Source: Kitasatospora sp. A2-31 (lineage in GTDB: Bacteria; Actinomycetota; Actinomycetes; Streptomycetales; Streptomycetaceae). From it: DNA of 64,000 nucleotides. This document shows positions 54,349 through 62,853 of this stretch, one piece after another. A program made the position numbers and the translations under genes. Below the pieces are notes generated by a model, which was not told the DNA's origin, did no database searches, and saw only the letters and a program-made list of their open reading frames with translations. Every line of letters begins with the position of its first letter. Position 1 is the first letter of the stretch. The stretch covers positions 186,001 to 250,000 of the forward strand of contig NZ_JAKNTA010000008.1 of NCBI RefSeq assembly GCF_022288725.1, written 5' to 3'.

Positions 54349-55572
54349 TCAGTGGGCCGCCTTGAGCGGCAGGACGGCACGGATCCGGAAGCCGCCGCCC
54401 GGGCGGGGCCCGATGTCCAGGCTCCCGCTGACCATGCCGACCCGCTCGCGCATGCCGATCAGCCCGTGGCCCAGGCCGTCGGTGCCGCCGGCGGCCAGCT
54501 GCTCGTCGGTGGTGCCGCGGCCGTCGTCCTCGATCAGGACGGCCAGCTCGCGCTCGCCGAAGTCGACCGCGACCCGGGCGTGCACGTCCGGGCCGCCGTG
54601 CTTGCGGACGTTGGTCAGCGCCTCCTGGACGATCCGGTAGACGGTCAGCTCGACGCCGCGGGGCAGCTCGCGCGGGGTGCCGGAGGTGGCGAAGTCCACC
54701 GGCAGGCCGGCCGTGCGGACCTGCTCCAGCAGCTCGGGCAGTTCCTCGACGCCCGGCTGCGGCACGTACTCCTCGGCGTTGGTGTCGGAGGTGCGCAGCA
54801 CGCCGAGCAGGCGGCGCATCTCGACCAGCGCCTGGCGGCCGGTGGAGGCGATGGTGCCCAGCGCCTCCTTGGCCTGCTGCGGCGAGTTCTCCAGCACGTA
54901 GGCGGCGCCGTCGGCCTGGACGATCATGACCGAGACGTTGTGCGCGACCACGTCGTGCAGTTCCCGGGCGATCCGGGCGCGCTCGGCGGCGACCGCCACC
55001 TTGGCCTGGGCGTCCCTCTCGCGCTCCAGCCGGGCGGCGCGGTCCTCCAGCTCGACCAGGTAGGCGCGGCGCACCCGGGTGAGCCGGCCCCACGCCCAGC
55101 AGAGGATGAACGGGGTCGACATCAGGGCGGAGATCAGCAGGAACTCCGCCGTGCTGCGGTGCTGCCCGTGCCAGATGCCCTCGTCGTCGGTGTAGCCGGA
55201 GGGGAAGCGGGCCAGGGTCAGCGGCCCGGCCAGCAGGCTGCCGGCCAGGCAGAGCCGCGAGGTCCAGGCCGTGCCGAAGGCGGCGCCGGTGTAGGCGAAG
55301 ACCAGGTAGCCGATGCTGGACGCGGCGACCGGGACGCCGAGTGCGACCTGCAGCAGCCCGACGCCGCCGGCCAGGTGGACGGTGAGGTCCGGCATCCTGC
55401 GGCGGAACACCATCAGCAGCGGGATGACCAGGGCGATGACGTAGTGGACGCCGAGCCGCCAGCCCTCCGCGGAGGTGCTGTCGGGCAGGACGCTGAAGAA
55501 GAGCACCAGCGACGCCCAGGCGGAGTCGACCACCATGGGGTGACGGCGGAGCCAGGCGTTGAGTCGATGCAC
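54349..55572 (-). CDS. membrane sensor histidine kinase of the NarL class
   Basis: 407 residues. Several N-terminal membrane segments (about residues 13-170) are followed by a short coiled stretch (VELEDRAARLERERDA). The HisKA_3 box has the phospho-acceptor His in ARELHDVVAHNVSV (about 222), and the HATPase region has LTNVRKHGG (N box) and DDGRG...GLGHGLIGMRERV. There is no extracellular sensing domain, so the signal is likely sensed in the membrane. It forms a pair with the response regulator downstream. Confidence 0.95.
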   Translation of the reverse strand: MHRLNAWLRRHPMVVDSAWASLVLFFSVLPDSTSAEGWRLGVHYVIALVIPLLMVFRRRMPDLTVHLAGGVGLLQVALGVPVAASSIGYLVFAYTGAAFGTAWTSRLCLAGSLLAGPLTLARFPSGYTDDEGIWHGQHRSTAEFLLISALMSTPFILCWAWGRLTRVRRAYLVELEDRAARLERERDAQAKVAVAAERARIARELHDVVAHNVSVMIVQADGAAYVLENSPQQAKEALGTIASTGRQALVEMRRLLGVLRTSDTNAEEYVPQPGVEELPELLEQVRTAGLPVDFATSGTPRELPRGVELTVYRIVQEALTNVRKHGGPDVHARVAVDFGERELAVLIEDDGRGTTDEQLAAGGTDGLGHGLIGMRERVGMVSGSLDIGPRPGGGFRIRAVLPLKAAH

Positions 55573-55701
55573 GTCTCAAGCCTAGGCAGTCGCGCAGCGT
55601 GTCCAGGTCCGCCGGGAGGGCGATCCGTCCTACTCCCTAGGTCGGAGATCACCCGTCGCCGGTTGGGAGGGCCGCCTCCGGGGCCGGTAGCGTCCCGTTC
55701 C

Positions 55702-56718
55702 GTGGATTGGATGCGGTGGCGGCCCGCCATGGAACGGGCCCTGTACGACCCGGACGGCGGCTTCTACCGCAGGCCGGAGGGGCCGGCCGGGCACTTCCGG
55801 ACCTCGGTGCACGCCTCCCCGCTGTTCGCCCGCGCGGTGGCGCGCCTCCTGCGCGAGGTCGATGCGGCCCTCGGCCGGCCGGAGGAGCTGTCCTTCGTGG
55901 ACGTCGGGGCCGGCCGCGGCGAGCTGACGGCCGGCGTCCTGGCCGAGGTGCCGGCGGACGTGCGGGACCGGCTGCGCCCGTACGCGGTGGAGCTGGCGGC
56001 CCGGCCGGACGCCCTGCCGGCCGGGGTCCTGTGGACGGACGAGGTGCCGCGCGGCGTCACCGGGCTGCTGTTCGCCAACGAGTGGCTGGACAACGTGCCG
56101 CTGGACGCCGGGGAGGTCGACGACGCCGGGGTGCTGCGCTACGTCGAGGTGGACACCACGACCGGTGCGGAGCGCCTCGGGGACCGGGTCACCGCCGCGG
56201 ACGCGGCCTGGGCGGCCCGCTGGTGGCCGGCCGAACGTCCGGGCGACGCCGTGGAGTTCGGCGGCCCCCGGGACGCCGCCTGGGCGCACGCGGTGGCCGG
56301 GCTGGAGCGCGGGCTGGCGGTCGCCGTCGACTACGGGCACACCGCCGCCCGCCGCCCGCCGCTCGCCACCCGGGCCGGTTTCCGGTCCGGCCGCGAGGTG
56401 GCCCCGGTGCCGGACGGCTCCTGCGACGTCACCGCCCACGTGGCGCTCGACTCGATCGCGGTCCCCGCTCTCCACAGCCTGTGGACGACGCAGCGGGACG
56501 CGCTGCGCGCCCTCGGGGTGAGCGGCGCCCGCCCGTCGCTGGCGCTCGCCTCCACCGACCCGGTGGCCTACCTGCGGGCGCTCGGCGGCGCGGGCGAGGG
56601 CGCCGAGCTGACCGACGCGGCAGGTCTGGGCGCCTTCGGCTGGCTCGTGCAGACCGTCCGCATGCCGGTACCGGAGAGCCTGGAGCCCCTGCCGGGATGG
56701 CAGACTCTGGGGTCATGA
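55702..56718 (+). CDS. MidA/NDUFAF7-family SAM-dependent methyltransferase
   Basis: 338 residues from GTG 55702. Features of the family: YDPDGGFYRR and GHFRTSVHASPLFARAVA at the N-terminus, motif I FVDVGAGRGELTAGVL (about residues 67-82), and GLLFANEWLDNVPLD. Mitochondrial NDUFAF7 dimethylates an Arg of the complex I 49-kDa subunit NDUFS2, the counterpart of NuoD. Here the gene overlaps the nuoD2 start by 4 bp. The conserved Arg after HGVLR in NuoD2 is therefore a likely target (inference). Confidence 0.85.
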   Translation: MDWMRWRPAMERALYDPDGGFYRRPEGPAGHFRTSVHASPLFARAVARLLREVDAALGRPEELSFVDVGAGRGELTAGVLAEVPADVRDRLRPYAVELAARPDALPAGVLWTDEVPRGVTGLLFANEWLDNVPLDAGEVDDAGVLRYVEVDTTTGAERLGDRVTAADAAWAARWWPAERPGDAVEFGGPRDAAWAHAVAGLERGLAVAVDYGHTAARRPPLATRAGFRSGREVAPVPDGSCDVTAHVALDSIAVPALHSLWTTQRDALRALGVSGARPSLALASTDPVAYLRALGGAGEGAELTDAAGLGAFGWLVQTVRMPVPESLEPLPGWQTLGS

Positions 56719-57884
56719 GGGAGACCACGGTCGGCATCGGGGCGGGAGCCGAGAACTTCACGGGCACGGCGGGCAGCACCGACATGGTGCTCAACATCGG
56801 CCCGCAGCACCCCGCCACCCACGGCGTCCTGCGCCTGCGGCTGGTGCTGGACGGCGAGCGCATCGTGACCGCGGAGCCGGTGATCGGCTACATGCACCGG
56901 GGCGCGGAGAAGCTCTTCGAGGCCCGCGACTACCGGCAGATCATCATGCTGGCCAACCGGCACGACTGGCTCTCGGCCTTCTCCAACGAGCTCGGCGTGG
57001 TGCTGGGCGTCGAGCGGATGCTCGGCATGGAGGTGCCGGAGCGGGCGGTCTGGATCCGCACCCTGCTCGCCGAGCTGAACCGGGTGCTCAACCACCTGAT
57101 GTTCCTCGGCTCCTACCCGCTGGAGCTGGGCGGGATCACCCCGATCTTCCACGCCTTCTCCAGCCGCGAGGACCTCCAGCACGTGCTGGAGGAGGCCTCC
57201 GGCGGCCGGATGCACTACATGTTCAACCGGGTCGGCGGCCTGAAGGAGGACCTGCCGGCCGGCTGGCTCGGGCGGGTCCGCGCGGCGGTCGCCGTCGTCC
57301 GCTCCCAGCTGCCGGTCTTCGAGGATCTCGTCCTCGGCAACGAGATCTTCCGCGCCCGCACCGCCGGCGTCGGCGTGCTCACCAGGGAGCACGCCGAGGC
57401 GTACGGCGTCAGCGGCCCGATCGCGCGCGCCAGCGGTCTCGACCTCGACCTGCGCCGCGACGAGCCCTACCTGGCCTACGGCTCGGACGAGCTGCGCTCG
57501 GTGCTGACCGTGGTCACCCGCGAGGAGGGCGACTGCCTGGCCCGGTTCGAGTGCCTGCTGGAGCAGACGGTCAACTCGCTGGACCTGGCCGACGCCTGCC
57601 TGGACAAGCTGGCCGCTCTCGCGCCCGGGCCGGTCAACCTGCGGCTTCCCAAGGTGCTCAAGGCCCCCGAGGGCAGCACCTACGCGTGGACCGAGAACCC
57701 GCTCGGGGTCAACGGCTACTACCTGGTCTCGCGCGGGGACAAGACGCCGTGGCGGCTCAAGCTCCGCTCGGCGTCCTTCAACAACATCCAGGCGCTGACC
57801 GAGCTGCTGCCCGGCACCCTGGTCGCCGACATGGTGGCGATCCTGGGCTCGATGTTCTTCGTCGTCGGGGACATCGACAAGTAG
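56715..57884 (+). CDS. nuoD: NuoD-like NADH dehydrogenase subunit (second copy type, NuoD2)
   Basis: 389 residues. Typical NuoD/49-kDa motifs: GPQHPATHGVLRL (about 35-47), IGYMHRGAEKLFE, ANRHDWLSAF and the C-terminal SFNNIQALTELLPGTLVADMVAILGSMFFVVGDIDK. It carries part of the quinone site of respiratory complex I. It stands alone, away from any nuoA-N operon in this window, so it is the orphan paralogue known in streptomycetes. Translation is coupled to the methyltransferase gene through ATGA. Confidence 0.95.
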   Translation: MRETTVGIGAGAENFTGTAGSTDMVLNIGPQHPATHGVLRLRLVLDGERIVTAEPVIGYMHRGAEKLFEARDYRQIIMLANRHDWLSAFSNELGVVLGVERMLGMEVPERAVWIRTLLAELNRVLNHLMFLGSYPLELGGITPIFHAFSSREDLQHVLEEASGGRMHYMFNRVGGLKEDLPAGWLGRVRAAVAVVRSQLPVFEDLVLGNEIFRARTAGVGVLTREHAEAYGVSGPIARASGLDLDLRRDEPYLAYGSDELRSVLTVVTREEGDCLARFECLLEQTVNSLDLADACLDKLAALAPGPVNLRLPKVLKAPEGSTYAWTENPLGVNGYYLVSRGDKTPWRLKLRSASFNNIQALTELLPGTLVADMVAILGSMFFVVGDIDK

Positions 57885-57922
57885 CGGGTCGCGGGGACCG
57901 GTAGCGCGGGCCGGCCCGCGCG

Positions 57923-57955
57923 GCCCGGGGCGGGTGCGCGGCGCCGGCCCCGGGC
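57923..57955. terminator. hairpin terminator between nuoD2 and the convergent Cys-rich gene
   Basis: GCCCGGGGC (57923-57931) and GCCCCGGGC (57947-57955), between two convergent genes. Confidence 0.7.
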
Positions 57956-57957
57956 GG

Positions 57958-58830
57958 CTACTCCGCCTTCCGGGCGGCCTTCTTCGCCGGGTCGGCCGGG
58001 TGCGGGGCGAGCCTGCGGTCGCCCTTGGCGGCGATCCGCTGCTCGCAGAGGCCCACCAGCACCTCGTACGCCGCCGCGCCCATCAGCTCGGTGAGCTCGG
58101 GGCGGTAGCTGACGTAGACCGGTTCGGCGCCCTGGTGCGCCTCCGGGCTGCCGGTGCACCACCAGTGCAGGTCGTGACCGCCCGGGCCCCAGCCCCGGCG
58201 GTCGTACTCGCCGATGGTGACCTGGAGGTAGCGGGTGTCGTCCGGGCGGTCGATCCAGTCGTAGGTGCGGCGGATGGGCAGCTGCCAGCAGACGTCCGGC
58301 TTGGTCTCCAGCGGCTCCCGGCCCTCCTTGAGCGCCAGTGCGTGCAGCGCGCAGCCGGCGCCGCCGGCGAAGCCGGGGCTGTTCACGAAGATGCAGGCGC
58401 CGCCCACCCGGCGGGTCTGGCGGTCGCCGTCCTCGTCGAGCATGGTGATGCCGCCGTCGGTCCTGATCCGGCCCGCGGCGTCGGTGCCGTGCGCGAAGTT
58501 CTCCCAGAGCTCGGGGGTGAGCCGGGCGGCGTGGCCGGTCACCCGCTGCTCGTCCTCCTCGTCCGAGTAGTGCGCGCCGAGCGTGCAGCAGCCGTCCGAC
58601 TCGCCCCGGCCCTCGCGGATGCCGTGGCAGCCCTGGCCGAAGATGCACGACCACCGGGAGGTCAGCCAGGTGAGGTCGCACCGGAAGACCTGCTCCTCGT
58701 CGTCGGGGTCGGTGAACTCGACCCAGGCCCGCGGGAAGTCGAGCGGGACCTCGGTCCGCAGGGTGGGCATGGCGAGGTCGACCGCGGTGGAACCGGCCTT
58801 GGACTTCTTCTTGGACGTGTCTGCTGCCAC
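57958..58830 (-). CDS. Cys-rich hypothetical protein, DUF3109-like
   Basis: 290 residues. A Lys-rich start is followed by a core with many Cys in metal-site-like spacing: RCDLTWLTSRWSCIF, GQGCHG, DGCCTLGAHY, GGACIFVN, GAGCALHAL and DVCWQLPIRR. This resembles zinc/iron-chelating YkgJ/DUF3109 proteins, in which such Cys bind a metal. The substrate is unknown. It is read from just downstream of the nuoD2 terminator on the opposite strand. The tail is Lys/Ala-rich. Confidence 0.75.
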   Translation of the reverse strand: MAADTSKKKSKAGSTAVDLAMPTLRTEVPLDFPRAWVEFTDPDDEEQVFRCDLTWLTSRWSCIFGQGCHGIREGRGESDGCCTLGAHYSDEEDEQRVTGHAARLTPELWENFAHGTDAAGRIRTDGGITMLDEDGDRQTRRVGGACIFVNSPGFAGGAGCALHALALKEGREPLETKPDVCWQLPIRRTYDWIDRPDDTRYLQVTIGEYDRRGWGPGGHDLHWWCTGSPEAHQGAEPVYVSYRPELTELMGAAAYEVLVGLCEQRIAAKGDRRLAPHPADPAKKAARKAE

Positions 58831-59024
58831 CTGGCAAGGGTAGAGCCTCGGCGGAGGTGCGAACCGCCCGTGGCGTGGGCATTTGGGGCGATTTCACCGG
58901 GTGGTGGCCGGGCCGCACGGACGGTGACGGAGTGAAGGCGGGGTGAAGAGGTCGCCCGCGGGCTGCGGGCCGCCCCGGGGCTCGCCCTAGGATGGCGGCC
59001 GGTCCGCTACGGGGAGGTACGGGG
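58831..59024. promoter_or_regulatory. divergent promoter region before the toxin locus
   Basis: 194 bp between the Cys-rich gene and the WXG100-like gene, with GGGGAGG seven bases before ATG 59025. Exact promoter boxes are not certain. Confidence 0.35.
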
Positions 59025-59426
59025 ATGGCCGGCGGCAGCGGCAGCGGGGGCGACGGAGGCGGCTCGTTCGTCCTCAAGCCATGGGAACTGCACGGTGAGG
59101 GGCGGGAGTTCGAGAAGATCTCGGCGGACTTCGGCAAGGCGGCCGGTGCCCTGGAACAAGGCCTCGCCGCCCTCGGCACGCCGTGGGGGCAGGACCGGCC
59201 GGGCAGCGGGTTCGCCGCCGCCTACCGGGAGGCGCAGGGCGGGCTGATCGGCGGCCTGCGCGGGTTGGCCGGCGGGCTCGGCCGGGTCGGGACCGGGCTG
59301 CACACCATGGCCGAGCGGACGGCCGACGCCGAATCCTCGGCCGCCGCCGGATTCGGTGGAGCCGCGCGCCCGGGCGCAACCCCGGTGCCCGCCCGGACCG
59401 TCCCCCACAAGGACGTGTCGGCCTGA
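59025..59426 (+). CDS. small WXG100/ESX-like secretion-associated protein
   Basis: 133 residues. A Gly/Ser start, then a single helical region (KISADFGKAAGALEQGLAALGTPWGQDRPGSGFAAAYREAQ) with a W-G in a turn and a second helix. This matches the helix-turn-helix plan of WXG100 proteins exported by type VII secretion. It is followed by a large toxin-like gene with a similar N-terminal fold, so it is probably its partner. No secretion apparatus gene lies in this window. Confidence 0.75.
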   Translation: MAGGSGSGGDGGGSFVLKPWELHGEGREFEKISADFGKAAGALEQGLAALGTPWGQDRPGSGFAAAYREAQGGLIGGLRGLAGGLGRVGTGLHTMAERTADAESSAAAGFGGAARPGATPVPARTVPHKDVSA

Positions 59427-59564
59427 CGCCGGAACCGTCCGGCCTTTCCACGCCGGCGGCCCGCTGAGGGGCCGCACGGCGAAGTCCGCACCACGGACAT
59501 CCGCCGCCCGCACTCCGCACCCGGGGGCCCGCGCCGGAGGTCCGCACGTCGAAGGGGGAAGCGC

Positions 59565-62500
59565 GTGTCCCGGAAGCTGCCCGAGGAACTGGCCCCGGTC
59601 CTGGCCCGGACCGGTCACCGGTGGCCGCAGGCCGACGAGGACGGCCTGCGCAAGGCGGCCGGGCTCTGGCGCGAGTTCGGGACGGAGGCGGAACGCCTCG
59701 GCAAGCGCGGCGGGGACTCCGCCAAGCGCGTCACCGCGGAGAACTCCGGCCGCGCGGTGGACGCCTTCGAGGCCTACTGGCGGGCGTTCAGCGGCAGCGG
59801 CAAGGGCCACCTGGACGACGCCCACTCCGCCGCCGGCCTGGTCGCCGGTGCCTTCGACCAGGCCGCCCGGGCCGTCGACTCCTGCAAGGCCGACATCGTC
59901 GCCGCGCTCAACGAGCTGGCCGCCGAGCTGAAGCAGGCCGAGGAGCAGGCCGCCCGGGCCAAGGCCGCCGCCGCCGAGGTCGCCGCCGCCACCGGGGGCG
60001 GGGACACCGGGGGCGGGGTCTTCGGCGGGCTGCGGCGCAGCGCCAACGCCGTCGCGCAGGGGCTGCGGCAGACCGCCACCGAGACGGTCGCCGAGGCCGC
60101 GGCAGCGCTGGCGGTCGAGGGCGCCCGGCTGAAGATCGGCGGGCTGCTGGACGAGCTCGGCCGCGCCATGAAGGACGGTCTGGCCAGCGCGCTCAAGGAG
60201 CCCGCGGTGGTCGCGGTGCTGCGCCTCGGCCCCGGCGGCGGTCCCGGCGGGGTGCGCCCGGCCTCGTTCGGCGGCCGCGGCGGGGCCTTCGACCCGGTGG
60301 CGGCCGGACTGCCCGCCGTGCTCGGCGAGCCCGGCGTGCTGGGGGCCGGCGGCGGCGCCGGCCTGGCGGTGGTGCTCGGCAAGGACGGCAAGCCGCTGGT
60401 CGGCGAGGACGGCCGGCCCGTGGTCGGCGTGCCCGGCCTGGCGGTCAAGCTCGACGAGGCCGGCCGCCCGGTGCTGGACGAGCACGGCGACCCGGTCATC
60501 CTCCGGCCCGACGGCACCCGGGTGACGGACGCCGACGGGCTGCTGGTGGTCAAGGGCGCGGACGGCCGGCCCGTGGTCGGCGTGGAGGACCTCACGGTCA
60601 AGCTGGACGAGCACGGGCAGCCGCTGCTGGGCAAGGACGGCCGCCCGGTGGTGCTCGGCAAGGACGGCAAGGAGGTCGCCGGCCTCCCGCTGGCCGACCC
60701 GGCGGGCGGGGGTCGCGACGGGCGCCCGCTGGACGGCAGGCCCGGCGGCCCGCTCGCCGACGGACCGGGCGCGGTGCTGCCGGGCACGCCCGGAGCCCCC
60801 GTCGCACCCGGCTCGGTGGTGCGCGGGGCCGGACCGGACGACGTGGTGATCATGTCGGCGCCGGACGGCGACGGGCACGGCCGTCCCGGTGGCCCCGGCA
60901 ACCCGCCCGGCGGCGGGCCGGACCAGGCCGGCGACGGCGGGTGGGGACCGGTGCGGACCGGGCCGGTGAACGGCGGTGGCGACTGGTCGCCGCCCGGCCA
61001 CCCCGACGCCGCCCCCTCCCGTCCCGCCGGACCGGCGCACCACGGTGGTGACGGCGGCTCCGGAGGCGGCAGCGGCTCGGTGGCGGCCGGCTGGTCGGGC
61101 CCGGCCGACGGCGACTACCACCTGACGCCGGCCGCCCCGGCCCCGCACGGCGGTGGCGGCGGTGGCGGCGGCCCGGTGACGGTCCGGACGGACTCCGTCC
61201 TGGCGCCGCCCGCGCCCCCGGCGGCGCCGGCCTGGTCCCCGTCGGGGCCGGACGCGCCGACGGGCGGCGGGCCGGGCGGCCCGACCTCCGGCGGCTCCTC
61301 GTACAGCGGTCCCTCGTACAGCGGTCCCTCGTACAGCGGTCCCGCGTACGGCGGCCCCTCCTCCGGCGGCGCCTTCAACGTGCCGGGCGGCGGCGCCGGG
61401 CCGGTGGCCGCCACCGGCCCGGTCGGCCCCGGCCCGCTGGTCGGCGGGCACCCCGGCTACGGCGCCGGCCCCGCGGCCGCCGGACACGGACCGGCCCCGT
61501 TCGGCAGCGGCATCGGCTCCGGCGCTCCCGCCGGCGCCGCCGGCCCGGCCGGCCTGGTCGCCGTGCCGGGCGGCCCGGTCAGCGGATCGGCCCCGGCCCC
61601 CGGAGCCGCCGGCACGCCCGGCACGCCCGGCACGCCCGGCCCCGGCCAGCACGCGCAGACCGAGCCCCGGCCGGGCGCCGGCACCGGACCGGGCGGCCCC
61701 CGCCCGACCACCGGAGCCCCGCACCCCGTCCCCGCCCCCGGCCCGCTGGTCGTCCCGCCCCCGGCGGCCCCGCCGGCGGCCGGCCCCGGTGTCGGCACCG
61801 CCCGCCCCGAGCTCCACCCCGGCGACCACCGGCGCCGCCCCGACGGCTCCCCCGCCGAGGGCGAGACCGGGCTCGCCTGGGCGGCCGTCCCGGTCGCCAC
61901 CGCCCACGCGATGGCCCTGCAGCTCGCGCTGCGCGCCCGTCGCGGCACCACCGGGGACGAGCCGTCGCACCGGCCGCGGACCATCGCCGACAGCCGCCCG
62001 TACGGTCTGCCCGGCGGGCTCGGCCCGGTCGATCCCGAGCACCAGCGCGAGATCGAGCGCCGGGCGCCCCGGGACGGCGAGGGCCTGGCACTGCGCCATC
62101 CCGATCCGGCGGCCGGCGGCTGGGCCGAGGTGGTCAACGACGGCGGCCACCGCGAGCCGGGACGGGCCAACAACAGCCTGGAGATCGCGCTCTCCGCGGT
62201 CGAGACCTTCACCGGCCGGCCGACCTGCGCCGCCCCGCGCATCCCCACCGAGGGCGACGCCGGCGAGCGCGGCGGCCGCGACCGCGCCGAGCGCGAACTC
62301 GGCGCGCCGTTCCGCGACCTCGGCGACGGCGGGCAGGCCTTCGGCCGCCTGGCCGAGGAGCTGAAGCGGGCCGGCCACGGCTCCCAGGCGGTGCTGCTCA
62401 CCCTGGACGGCTTCGGCCGTCCGCACGCCTGGAACGCGGTGAACCACGAGGACGCCGTCACCTATCTGGACCACCAGGTCGGCCGCCGGGGCGCCGCGCC

Positions 62501-62627
62501 GCTGCACGACGCCGTCGGCGGGCTCTGGGCCATCGCCCTGGACTCCGACGGACGCCCGCTCGACCTGACCGGCCGCCGGTCCGCGGCCGCCCCGGCCCCC
62601 GAGCCCGTCGCGAGCACCACCCCGTGA
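59565..62627 (+). CDS. polymorphic-toxin-type protein with Tox-PL-like C-terminus
   Basis: 1020 residues from GTG behind GGGGGAAGCGC. Residues 1-230 are a WXG/LXG-like helical export domain. At about 260-385 lie DGRPVVG-type repeats alternating with hydrophobic strands (beta-roll-like). Residues 385-760 are a Gly/Pro-rich linker. The C-terminal 170 residues match the papain-fold glutamine-deamidase Tox-PL plan: RANNSLEIAL, then H954 (GRPHAWN) and D969/Q971 (YLDHQVG). The expected nucleophile Cys is Ser871 (codon AGC, 62175-62177, one base from TGC), so the active site is predicted dead. Immunity-like domains follow downstream. Confidence 0.75.
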   Translation: MSRKLPEELAPVLARTGHRWPQADEDGLRKAAGLWREFGTEAERLGKRGGDSAKRVTAENSGRAVDAFEAYWRAFSGSGKGHLDDAHSAAGLVAGAFDQAARAVDSCKADIVAALNELAAELKQAEEQAARAKAAAAEVAAATGGGDTGGGVFGGLRRSANAVAQGLRQTATETVAEAAAALAVEGARLKIGGLLDELGRAMKDGLASALKEPAVVAVLRLGPGGGPGGVRPASFGGRGGAFDPVAAGLPAVLGEPGVLGAGGGAGLAVVLGKDGKPLVGEDGRPVVGVPGLAVKLDEAGRPVLDEHGDPVILRPDGTRVTDADGLLVVKGADGRPVVGVEDLTVKLDEHGQPLLGKDGRPVVLGKDGKEVAGLPLADPAGGGRDGRPLDGRPGGPLADGPGAVLPGTPGAPVAPGSVVRGAGPDDVVIMSAPDGDGHGRPGGPGNPPGGGPDQAGDGGWGPVRTGPVNGGGDWSPPGHPDAAPSRPAGPAHHGGDGGSGGGSGSVAAGWSGPADGDYHLTPAAPAPHGGGGGGGGPVTVRTDSVLAPPAPPAAPAWSPSGPDAPTGGGPGGPTSGGSSYSGPSYSGPSYSGPAYGGPSSGGAFNVPGGGAGPVAATGPVGPGPLVGGHPGYGAGPAAAGHGPAPFGSGIGSGAPAGAAGPAGLVAVPGGPVSGSAPAPGAAGTPGTPGTPGPGQHAQTEPRPGAGTGPGGPRPTTGAPHPVPAPGPLVVPPPAAPPAAGPGVGTARPELHPGDHRRRPDGSPAEGETGLAWAAVPVATAHAMALQLALRARRGTTGDEPSHRPRTIADSRPYGLPGGLGPVDPEHQREIERRAPRDGEGLALRHPDPAAGGWAEVVNDGGHREPGRANNSLEIALSAVETFTGRPTCAAPRIPTEGDAGERGGRDRAERELGAPFRDLGDGGQAFGRLAEELKRAGHGSQAVLLTLDGFGRPHAWNAVNHEDAVTYLDHQVGRRGAAPLHDAVGGLWAIALDSDGRPLDLTGRRSAAAPAPEPVASTTP

Positions 62628-62853
62628 CGACCCGTGAGGCCACCGGGCGGCCCGGCGGCCGGGAACGGCTCACGCCTCCCGCCCGCCGCCCGGTGACGCC
62701 GCGTCCGGCGGCCCCGGCCCGGCGCGGGCGGGCCGGCGCCCGCGTGGCATCCTGGCTGCCGGTCAGCGGGGCCCCCGGGCGCCGCCCGGAGCCCGCCGGC
62801 CCGCAGCCCGCCCGCTTCCCCCAACCTCGCGCCGATGCAAGGAGCACCACCTC
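62628..62853. other. 226-bp GC-rich intergenic region
   Basis: No supportable gene. AAGGAG at 62839-62844 is the ribosome binding site of the next gene. Confidence 0.5.

Noticed and set aside
59007..62507. A 1166-codon minus-strand open frame over the toxin locus
   Set aside because: It is the antisense reading of GC-rich coding DNA; the plus strand has ribosome binding sites and domain signatures.
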